Source of the DNA: Chloroflexota bacterium
Lineage (GTDB): Bacteria > Chloroflexota > Dehalococcoidia > UBA3495
Length of the DNA: 5,219 nucleotides
Assembly (NCBI GenBank): GCA_022571575.1
Contig: JACZXN010000158.1
Location: 1-5,219, forward strand
Direction of reading: 5' to 3'
Shown: one piece after another, positions 1 to 5,219 of the stretch
How the letters are laid out: each line of letters opens with the position of its first letter
Numbering within the stretch: position 1 is the stretch's first letter
The notes under the pieces: generated by a model
What the model was told of the DNA's origin: nothing
Seen by the model: only the letters and a program-made list of their open reading frames with translations
The model's database searches: none
Position numbers and translations under genes: made by a program

Positions 1-443
1 TCGGTCCGGCCGAGACCATCGACCAAGCGCAGGTCGAGATCTCCCGGCAGATGCGGGTGATCGTGCGGAAGATGCTGGCCGAAGGCAAAGACCGGGACGC
101 CATACTGGATTTCTTCGTCCAGCGCTACGGCAAGGACATCTTGGCGGCCCCACCCAAGTCCGGGGCCAGCCTGGTGGCCTGGCTGCTGCCCGTCGGTGGG
201 GTGATGGCCGCGTTGGTGGCCGGGTTCTTCATCATCCGTTCCATGACCCGGCGGGGGCCGGTTTCCCCCGCTCCAAGTCCGGTCCAGGATGACGGCCTGG
301 CGCCCTACCTGCAACTTGTTGACCGGCACCTGGCCCTGACCCGGGGCGGCGGCACATCCAACCAGCCCGGTCCCGGCGTAGAATCACCCGGTACGCACCG
401 TTCTGATCAAGGGGATACTTCTGGTCCAGAAGAGAGTGGATAG
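1..443 (+). CDS. ccmH: CcmH-type cytochrome c maturation protein, 3' part (5' end outside window)
   Basis: Partial gene: the frame is open from base 3 with no stop before the window edge, so the ATG at 51 is internal (it falls inside a conserved helix) and not the start. Counting from base 3, the visible part has the helical-bundle end of the CcmH/NrfF/CycL domain: QMRVIVRKMLAEGKDRDAI, then FFVQRYGKDIL (RYG at about 41-43) and the PP pair at 50-51. A membrane helix follows at about 56-80 and is capped by RSMTRR, which suggests a cytoplasmic C-terminus. After it comes a Pro/Gly/Ser-rich tail of about 60 residues. In this family an LRCxxC motif, here upstream of the window, reduces the haem-binding cysteines of apocytochrome c on the outer face of the membrane, working with CcmG and CcmF. 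The stop lies 4 nt before ccmF, so the two genes are co-transcribed and probably coupled. The family call is firm; the active site cannot be checked here. Confidence 0.88.
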   Translation, partial: GPAETIDQAQVEISRQMRVIVRKMLAEGKDRDAILDFFVQRYGKDILAAPPKSGASLVAWLLPVGGVMAALVAGFFIIRSMTRRGPVSPAPSPVQDDGLAPYLQLVDRHLALTRGGGTSNQPGPGVESPGTHRSDQGDTSGPEESG

Positions 444-447
444 ATAG

Positions 448-2448
448 ATGGCTGACCTTGGAGCAATAAGCCTCTGGATCGCCCTGGCCCTGACCGCCTA
501 TTCCACCATTGGCTCGGTGGCCGGCAAGCTGCGCTTGTCCCCAGCCCTGGTGGAGAGCGCCCAATCGGCCGTGTACGCCGCCGGTCTGGCCCTGCTGGTC
601 GCCACCCTGAGCCTGGTCATCGCCTTCATCAGCCGTGACTTTGAGATTGCCTACGTGGCCGCTCACAGCGATCTGGCGATGGCCAACAGGTTCACCTGGG
701 TGGCGTTCTACGCCGGGAACGAGGGCTCGCTGCTGTACATCGCCACCATCCTGTCCCTGATGTCAGCCGTGGCCATCTGGCGGGCCCCGGAACGGTTCAA
801 GGACGCCCTCCCCTACACCACCGCCATCCTGATGTTGACCCTGACCTTCTTCGTGGCCGTGACCGCCTTCATGGCGAACCCCTTCGACAAACTGCCCTTC
901 GTGCCCCTGGACGGAGAAGGGATAAACCCGCTGCTCACCCACTTCGGCATGTTCTTCCATCCTCCGGCGCTGATGGCGGGCTTGATCGGCATCACCCTGC
1001 CCTTCGCCTTCGGCATCGGATCCCTGCTGGCCGGCAAAACCGGCGACGAGTGGGTGGACGCCGGACGGACCTGGGCCATGATCGCCTGGGTGCTGCTGGC
1101 CAGCGGCCTGCTTCTGGGGTCATGGTGGGCCTACACCATCCTGGGCTGGGGCGGGTTCTGGTTCTGGGACCCGGTGGAGAACGCCGCCTTCATGCCATTC
1201 CTCGCCCTCACGGCTTTCATCCACTCCATCATGGTCCAGAAACGCCGGGGCATGTTCCGCATGTGGAACATAGTCCTCATCAACGTGGCCTTCGGGCTGG
1301 CGCTCTACGGCATGTTCATGAACCGGGGCGGCTCGGTCCCCTCGGTCCATTCCTTCGGGGCTTCCAGCTTGGGTTGGATCTTCCTGCTGTTCCTGGCCGT
1401 GGGAGTCGTGGTCCCATTCGCCATCTTCATCTGGCGTTACCCGCTGCTGAAGAGCGCCCGGAACCTGGACTCCATGCTCTCCCGGGAGGCGGCCTTCCTG
1501 GTCAACAACATCCTGCTCTTGGCCATCGCCTTCGTCACCCTCTGGGGCACCGTCTATCCCCTGATCTCCCGGCTGACCAACGACGAGGAGATCACGATCG
1601 CCCGCCCCTTCTACGACCAGGTGAACGGGCCCTTGATGCTGGCCCTGGTGTTCCTGATGGGCGTTGGTCCGCTGATCCCATGGCGCAAGGCCAGCCCGGC
1701 CGGTCTTCGGAGGTCGCTGCTGCCGCCGGCCATCGGCGGGCTGGTCACCGTGGCGGTCCTGGCGGCCTTGGGTTTGCATAAAGAATACGCCCTGATCGGG
1801 TTCGGGCTGGCGGCCTTCGTGACCACCGGCATCCTGATGGAATGGTTCCGGGGAACACGCTTGCGCCATCGCAGTTCCGGGGAGAATTACGCCGCCGCCT
1901 TCCTGCACCTGATCCTGGCCAACCGGCCCCGCTACGGTGGCTACATCGTGCATCTGGCGGTGGTTATGATCACCTTGGGCATAGTTGGCACCTCATTCTT
2001 CAGCACTCAACTAGACGTGGTCTTAAGCCCCGGAGAGAGCGTAACCATCGAGGACTACCGGTTGGTCTACCTGGGAAGCGTCGAGATTCCCAAGAGCAAC
2101 CGGACCGAGTTCATCTCCACGGTGCAGGTATTCCGCGACGGGGAACTCTTGGAGACCCTCCGCACCACCCGGGCCTTCTACCCCAGCTTCAACATGGCCT
2201 CCACCAACGCGGCCATCCGCTCCACTCCCGTTGAGGACCTTTATATCGTCCCGAGTGAGAACCTGCCCGACGGAAGAGTGGGGTTCCGCATCCTGGTCAA
2301 CCCGCTGATGTGGTGGATGTGGGTGGCCGGCCCGGTGATGTTGCTGGGCACCGTGATAGCATTGTGGCCGCAAACGGTCCGCTCACCGGCCCCGGTCCCC
2401 AGCCCAGGCCGGCTCGCAGCCGGGCGGCCCCGGCCCACGGCCGCCTAG
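448..2448 (+). CDS. ccmF: Cytochrome c haem lyase subunit CcmF
   Basis: Multi-spanning membrane protein of 666 aa, normal for CcmF (about 650). It belongs to the haem-handling protein superfamily and ligates haem to CXXCH motifs of apocytochromes on the outer side of the membrane. The WWD signature is at 232-246 (LGWGGFWFWDPVENA). By comparison with E. coli CcmF as I recall it, all four haem-ligand histidines are present: H171 (in FFHPPALM) and H301 (in SVHSF) as external ligands, H259 (in AFIHSIM) and H502 (in YIVHLAVV) within membrane helices. A soluble outer-face domain lies at about 515-610, before the last helix, as usual, followed by a Pro/Ala/Arg-rich tail (about 643-666). The ATG at 448 is 4 nt after the ccmH stop. 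The ribosome site is weak (AGAGAG near 431-436), which fits coupling to ccmH. Slight oddity: residues 292-301 read NRGGSVPSVH, where most CcmF proteins have a TRSGVLxSVH-like segment. Confidence 0.97.
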   Translation: MADLGAISLWIALALTAYSTIGSVAGKLRLSPALVESAQSAVYAAGLALLVATLSLVIAFISRDFEIAYVAAHSDLAMANRFTWVAFYAGNEGSLLYIATILSLMSAVAIWRAPERFKDALPYTTAILMLTLTFFVAVTAFMANPFDKLPFVPLDGEGINPLLTHFGMFFHPPALMAGLIGITLPFAFGIGSLLAGKTGDEWVDAGRTWAMIAWVLLASGLLLGSWWAYTILGWGGFWFWDPVENAAFMPFLALTAFIHSIMVQKRRGMFRMWNIVLINVAFGLALYGMFMNRGGSVPSVHSFGASSLGWIFLLFLAVGVVVPFAIFIWRYPLLKSARNLDSMLSREAAFLVNNILLLAIAFVTLWGTVYPLISRLTNDEEITIARPFYDQVNGPLMLALVFLMGVGPLIPWRKASPAGLRRSLLPPAIGGLVTVAVLAALGLHKEYALIGFGLAAFVTTGILMEWFRGTRLRHRSSGENYAAAFLHLILANRPRYGGYIVHLAVVMITLGIVGTSFFSTQLDVVLSPGESVTIEDYRLVYLGSVEIPKSNRTEFISTVQVFRDGELLETLRTTRAFYPSFNMASTNAAIRSTPVEDLYIVPSENLPDGRVGFRILVNPLMWWMWVAGPVMLLGTVIALWPQTVRSPAPVPSPGRLAAGRPRPTAA

Positions 2449-2463
2449 CCTGTTTGCCTCCCC

Positions 2464-2472
2464 TGCTACACT
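2464..2472 (+). promoter_or_regulatory. Possible extended -10 element of a leaderless internal promoter
   Basis: The 31-nt gap after ccmF contains TGCTACACT, which matches an extended -10 (TGn plus a TATAAT-like TACACT at 2467-2472). Its last base is 8 nt before the ATG at 2480, so transcription would begin at or next to the start codon. The gene has no visible Shine-Dalgarno sequence, which would suit a leaderless message. There is no convincing -35 at the proper spacing. A nine-base match in one gap can occur by chance, so this is only suggestive. Confidence 0.25.
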
Positions 2473-2479
2473 GATTCCC

Positions 2480-2947
2480 ATGGACTCCGGAACCGCTATA
2501 TCCATTGCCCTCGGGGCCGTATTGGCGGTCTTCAGCGTTTTCATGGTGGGGTATTCCCTGGTCCGGGGACACAATCCCGGACCGGTCTCTCAAGAGAATG
2601 CCACGCCGGGCAGCGCCACGCCGGAGGGCGACGACCCGGCCCTCGGCGATATCTTCGACGCCATACGGACCCTGGAACTGGAGTACCAGTTGGACCGGCT
2701 CTCAAAAGAAGAGTATCAAGCGCAGTTCCAGGCCTACCGCGTTCAGGCGGCCACCGTGCTCAGAGACCAACTTGAGGCCGGACGAGGGGACCCGGCCTGG
2801 GTCTTGGAACAGGAGATACTACTGGCCCGGGACGCCCATGAAAGCGCCCGTGAAATGACCGTCCCCTGCCCCGACTGCAATGCGGCCGTCCCCAGAAGCA
2901 TGGGCAATTGTCACGGCTGCGGCGCCGAGATGGTGCCCCAGCCGTGA
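2480..2947 (+). CDS. Small membrane protein with helical hairpin and C-terminal zinc ribbon, function unknown
   Basis: I do not recognise this 155-aa protein as a named gene. In order: one membrane helix at about 5-27 with Arg and His just after it and Asp before it, suggesting N-terminus out and the rest cytoplasmic; a Pro/Gly/Asp-rich linker (about 29-57) with a small ATPGS/ATPEG duplication; a charged helical hairpin at about 58-98 (LELEYQLDRLSKEEYQAQF); and a zinc ribbon C130-x2-C133-x10-C144-x2-C147 ending 8 residues from the C-terminus. The hairpin resembles the segment after the membrane anchor in CcmI/CycH-like proteins and SHOCT-like domains, which pack against partner proteins. The position between ccmF and ccmG suggests an accessory role in cytochrome c maturation; this is inferred from context only. 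The ATG at 2480 has no Shine-Dalgarno sequence but places the membrane helix correctly. The stop overlaps the next gene by 4 nt. A real gene, with high confidence. Confidence 0.85.
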   Translation: MDSGTAISIALGAVLAVFSVFMVGYSLVRGHNPGPVSQENATPGSATPEGDDPALGDIFDAIRTLELEYQLDRLSKEEYQAQFQAYRVQAATVLRDQLEAGRGDPAWVLEQEILLARDAHESAREMTVPCPDCNAAVPRSMGNCHGCGAEMVPQP

Positions 2948-4188
2948 CCGTGAAGCTGTTCTTGCCGGCGGCGCTGGCCATCGCTGTCATCACTTTGTAC
3001 CTGTTTCCCATGGGAGGGGCCTCCCTCCAGGCCCAGGAGACCACCCAGGTGCACGGACAGGTGGTGAACGGCACCGAGGGAGCAGACCTACCCGGCGACC
3101 TCAACGTGCTGATGCTGATAACCGGCGCGGACGGCCGCTTGACCGGCACGGGTCAGGCGAAACCCGACGCCCAGGGCCGGTTCGTATTCGAAGACGTGGA
3201 GATCATCGACGGAGGCTCCTACACCGTCAGCGTGGACCATGAGGGTGTTTTCTACGGGGCCTCAATGACCGCTGACGGTCTGGCGGATAGCCTGACGCTG
3301 ACCGTTTACGAAACCACCAAAGACGCCTCGATGATCCAGGTGGAGCGGCAGGTGATGGTGGTTGCCGCCGTCGATAAGAACCAACGATTGATCAGCGTCA
3401 TCGAGTTCGTCCGCATCTTAAATCCCAGCGACCGGACCCTGCTGCCGGACCTGACCTCCGTGGATCCGATCAGCTTTCTACGCTTCGCCCTGCCGCCCGA
3501 AGCGGCGGAACTCACCGTCCAATCGGACCTTCCCGGCGGGGATGTGGCATCCATCGGCACCGGGTTCGCCCTCACCTCGCCCGTCACGCCAGGCGCTCAC
3601 AGCATAGACTTCTCCTATACCTTCCCCTACGATGGCGACACCATCTCCTACCGGCAGAGCCTGGTCCAAGGGGCGGGCATATTCCAGGTGCTGGTGCCGG
3701 AGGACATCCCGGACATGGCGGTGCTGGGGCTGAATAACATCGACCCGGTGAATATCCAGGGGACCCTTTACCGGACCTATGAGGGGAGGGATTTCCCGCC
3801 GGGTCAGGGACTGCAATTGGAGATCACCGGTCTGCCGCTGCCCGGAGTCTGGGCCCGCTTCTCCAATACCGTCACCGGAGGGGCCTTCTGGCAGATCACC
3901 ATCCCCATCGCCCTGGGCGCCACTCTGGCCGCCATGCTGCTGTGGGGCTTGATACGGGGCTACCGTCCGTCTCCCGCGGGCAACAGCGCCCAGTTCACGA
4001 CCGGCAAGACCTTGCATCCGGCTGAGCGGGCCGCGGTGGTCCGGGCGGTGGCGGCCCTGGACCAGCGATACCAGGAGGGCGGACTCGCGGAAGCGGATTA
4101 CCGGGCCCAAAGACAGGAACTGATGGCGCGGGTCCTGGACCCGATCACGGGCCAGGACGGAGAACCGAACGGGGAGCAACCGGAATGA
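2944..4188 (+). CDS. Exported beta-rich protein with C-terminal membrane anchor and cytoplasmic helical tail, function unknown
   Basis: The chosen start is GTG at 2944, whose GTGA overlaps the upstream stop and puts the signal peptide at the N-terminus (414 aa). A TTG at 2908 in the same frame would add 12 residues rich in Arg and lies deeper inside the previous gene, so it is less likely. Order: signal peptide (about 1-30, likely cut after LQA); a transthyretin/carboxypeptidase-regulatory-like beta domain at about 36-122 (VHGQVVNG, then DAQGRFVFEDVEI and GGSYTVSVDHEGVFY); a second beta-rich domain at about 123-310 (LRFALPPEAAEL, SIDFSYTFPYDG); a membrane helix at about 318-338 followed by RGYRPS; and a cytoplasmic tail with a helical hairpin at about 360-398 (ALDQRYQEGGLAEADYRAQR). 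That hairpin resembles the one in the preceding gene. No catalytic or haem-binding motif such as CXXCH is seen. Placement before ccmG suggests a structural or binding role outside the membrane during cytochrome maturation; this is inference. Confidence 0.85.
   Translation: MTVKLFLPAALAIAVITLYLFPMGGASLQAQETTQVHGQVVNGTEGADLPGDLNVLMLITGADGRLTGTGQAKPDAQGRFVFEDVEIIDGGSYTVSVDHEGVFYGASMTADGLADSLTLTVYETTKDASMIQVERQVMVVAAVDKNQRLISVIEFVRILNPSDRTLLPDLTSVDPISFLRFALPPEAAELTVQSDLPGGDVASIGTGFALTSPVTPGAHSIDFSYTFPYDGDTISYRQSLVQGAGIFQVLVPEDIPDMAVLGLNNIDPVNIQGTLYRTYEGRDFPPGQGLQLEITGLPLPGVWARFSNTVTGGAFWQITIPIALGATLAAMLLWGLIRGYRPSPAGNSAQFTTGKTLHPAERAAVVRAVAALDQRYQEGGLAEADYRAQRQELMARVLDPITGQDGEPNGEQPE
4171..4176 (+). 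promoter_or_regulatory. Ribosome binding site of the ccmG-like gene
   Basis: GGGGAG ends 8 nt before the ATG at 4185 and lies inside the end of the upstream gene. It supports this start and suggests that the gene is reinitiated by coupling (ATGA overlap) with added direct ribosome loading. Confidence 0.7.
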
Positions 4189-4742
4189 GTAAGCGAGGCT
4201 GGATAATGGTGGGTGGCGGCGCTCCGCTATTGGCGTTGATCGCCCTTCTGGCCTGGGCATCCATTCGCTCCGGAGGAAACCCCGGCGGGCTGGCGGTCAA
4301 CTCCAATCTTGTGGAAATCAAGGTAGCCGCCGGCGCGGCCAGGGACTTTGAACTTCAGCTCTTCGGCGGCGGCGTCCTGAGACTCTCCGACCTCAAAGGC
4401 AAGGTGGTGATGGTGGATTTCTGGGCCTCGTGGTGCGCGCCCTGCCGGGTGGAAGCGCCGACCCTGGCCAAGGTGTACCGGGAGTTCCAGGGGCAGCCGG
4501 TGGAGTTTGTTGGGGTGGCCATCTGGGACAACCCCGGCGACGCCGAACTATTTCTGCAACGAGAGGGTCAGACCTACCCCGCCGGGTTCGATCCCAGCGG
4601 AGTCATCGCCATCGACTACGGTGTCCGGGGCATCCCGGAGAAGTATTTCATCGATCGGGACGGAATGCTCGTCAAGAAACTGTCGGGCCCGTTGACCGAA
4701 ACCGTCCTACGAGACACCATTGACGAACTGCTGGCAAGATAG
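4185..4742 (+). CDS. ccmG: Membrane-anchored thioredoxin-like protein, CcmG/ResA/TlpA type
   Basis: A 185-aa protein with an N-terminal membrane anchor (about 7-27, after MSKRG) and a thioredoxin-fold domain on the outer face (about 50-185). The redox motif is W83-C84-A-P-C87 within DFWASWCAPCRVEAPTL, and the expected cis-proline is P151 in YGVRGIPEKYFID. The G-x-PE form of that loop and the overall length fit CcmG (DsbE) and ResA, which keep apocytochrome c cysteines reduced for haem attachment, using electrons from a CcdA/DsbD-type membrane protein not seen here. The start codon overlaps the upstream stop (ATGA), with GGGGAG at good spacing. Together with ccmH and ccmF in the same operon, the cytochrome role is more likely than a general TlpA-type thiol reductase; CcmG and ResA cannot be told apart with certainty from sequence alone. 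Confidence 0.92.
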   Translation: MSKRGWIMVGGGAPLLALIALLAWASIRSGGNPGGLAVNSNLVEIKVAAGAARDFELQLFGGGVLRLSDLKGKVVMVDFWASWCAPCRVEAPTLAKVYREFQGQPVEFVGVAIWDNPGDAELFLQREGQTYPAGFDPSGVIAIDYGVRGIPEKYFIDRDGMLVKKLSGPLTETVLRDTIDELLAR

Positions 4743-4768
4743 GTCCGCCCAGGTAAAAGGGCCTGGCT

Positions 4769-4775
4769 AAAGGGG
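4769..4775 (+). promoter_or_regulatory. Strong ribosome binding site of the ROK kinase gene
   Basis: AAAGGGG lies 6 nt before the ATG at 4782. It fixes the kinase start and is the clearest Shine-Dalgarno sequence in the window, in contrast to the coupled ccm genes. The surrounding gap (4743-4781) shows no convincing promoter or terminator. Confidence 0.7.
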
Positions 4776-4781
4776 TTGCCG

Positions 4782-5219
4782 ATGAGTACGCCACAGGTAG
4801 CGGTTGCCATGGACTGGGGAGGCACCTGGACCCGGACTGCGGTCGTCAACAGGCAGGGCGATATTCTCTGGCAATCGCGGCAGCCCAACCCCCAGGACGG
4901 CACCAAAGAAGAGTACCTGAGCAACGCTGAAGCGCTGCTGGCCGCCGCCATCGAGCAGGCCGGCGGCCCCGTGGCCGGCATCGGGGCGGCCGTGGCCGGC
5001 CCGGTGGAACCCACCACCGGCACTTTCTATCAGCCGCCGAATCTGATGGTGCTTGATGGGATATCGTTCAAAGCTCTCTGGGAAAAGGCTTTTGACGTGC
5101 CAGTCTGGGTGGGCAACGACGCCAACCTGGGGGCTTTGGGAGAATACCGCTTCGGGGCCGGGAAGGAGTCCGCGGACCACGGCCGTCCGGTGAAGACCCT
5201 GTTTTACGTCACCGTCAGC
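4782..5219 (+). CDS. ROK-family sugar kinase, N-terminal part (3' end outside window)
   Basis: An open frame of 146 codons runs off the window end without a stop. The N-terminus AVAMDWGGTWTRTAVV holds the ATP phosphate-binding loop (D11-W-G-G-T15, a variant of the usual D-[IL]-GGT). GAAVAGPVEPTTGTF at about 68-82 is the family's GxxxxGPV segment. VGNDANLGALGEYRFGAG contains N112 and D113; in the ROK family this Asp is the catalytic base that activates the sugar hydroxyl. The frame ends at FYVTVS, just where the STGIGGG motif should follow, and the zinc-binding cysteines would be further on, so both are unseen. ROK kinases are about 300-330 aa and phosphorylate glucose, N-acetylmannosamine or related sugars; substrate cannot be assigned. 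The N-terminus has no helix-turn-helix, so it is a kinase and not a ROK repressor. It probably starts a separate function after the ccm operon. Confidence 0.92.
   Translation, partial: MSTPQVAVAMDWGGTWTRTAVVNRQGDILWQSRQPNPQDGTKEEYLSNAEALLAAAIEQAGGPVAGIGAAVAGPVEPTTGTFYQPPNLMVLDGISFKALWEKAFDVPVWVGNDANLGALGEYRFGAGKESADHGRPVKTLFYVTVS

Noticed and set aside
1050..1781. Plus-strand open frame (243 codons) inside ccmF
   Set aside because: It is a shifted frame of ccmF, rich in Gly, Pro, His and Arg; the ccmF frame holds the WWD motif and haem ligands across the same bases.
1120..1953. Long minus-strand open frame (277 codons) opposite ccmF
   Set aside because: It lies wholly opposite a clear gene, and its translation is rich in Gln, Gly, His and Asp without domains or membrane segments, as expected from the reverse strand of a high-GC gene.
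2600..2624. Ten-base direct repeat GCCACGCCGG 15 bp apart
   Set aside because: It encodes the ATPGS/ATPEG linker duplication within a coding region and is too short to suggest a mobile or regulatory repeat.
2908..2943. TTG start at 2908 for the exported protein
   Set aside because: It would place an Arg-rich extension before the signal peptide and create a 40-nt overlap; the GTG at 2944 gives a classic 4-nt overlap and a normal signal peptide.
3478..4260. Minus-strand open frame (260 codons) opposite the beta-domain gene
   Set aside because: Its translation is low-complexity and rich in Arg, Gln and Gly, with no recognisable motif, and the + strand frame has a signal peptide, domains and a membrane helix.
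4747..4767. Short inverted repeat between ccmG and the kinase (CCAGG/CCTGG, or alternatively GCCC/GGGC)
   Set aside because: Stems are only 4-5 bp, the two pairings exclude each other and no T-run follows, so there is no support for an intrinsic terminator.

Overview
The window is a compact stretch of high-GC bacterial DNA with every gene on the + strand. It covers the downstream part of a System I (Ccm) cytochrome c maturation operon, followed by the start of a sugar-kinase-like gene. High GC, a Ccm-type haem lyase, TlpA-like CcmG and a ROK kinase beside non-proteobacterial accessory genes suggest an uncultured Chloroflexota-type bacterium (SAR202/Dehalococcoidia-like). That is a guess from overall flavour; no marker gene in the window proves it.

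Layout: (1) 1-443, the 3' end of ccmH, whose redox motif lies outside the window. (2) 448-2448, a complete ccmF haem lyase with the WWD signature and all four haem-ligand histidines. (3) 2480-2947, a small unnamed membrane protein with a helical hairpin and a C-terminal four-cysteine zinc ribbon. (4) 2944-4188, an unnamed exported beta-rich protein with one C-terminal membrane helix and a short cytoplasmic tail. (5) 4185-4742, a membrane-anchored thioredoxin-like protein of the CcmG/ResA/TlpA type. (6) 4782-5219, the N-terminal part of a ROK-family kinase, cut by the window end.

How they fit: CcmG and CcmH would keep apocytochrome CXXCH cysteines reduced on the outer face of the membrane, and CcmF would attach haem. 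Genes 3 and 4 sit between ccmF and ccmG. They overlap each other and the next gene by 4 nt (GTGA and ATGA), so they are probably translated together with ccmG. They are the least understood part of the window. Both are predicted single-span membrane proteins, and both carry a similar helical motif (L-x3-YQ-x3-L-x3-[ED]Y-x-AQ-x-Q) on what I predict is the cytoplasmic side. The kinase has its own strong ribosome binding site after a 39-nt gap and is probably unrelated in function. No RNA genes, mobile elements, CRISPR arrays or long repeats were seen, and there is no gene-free stretch longer than 40 nt.
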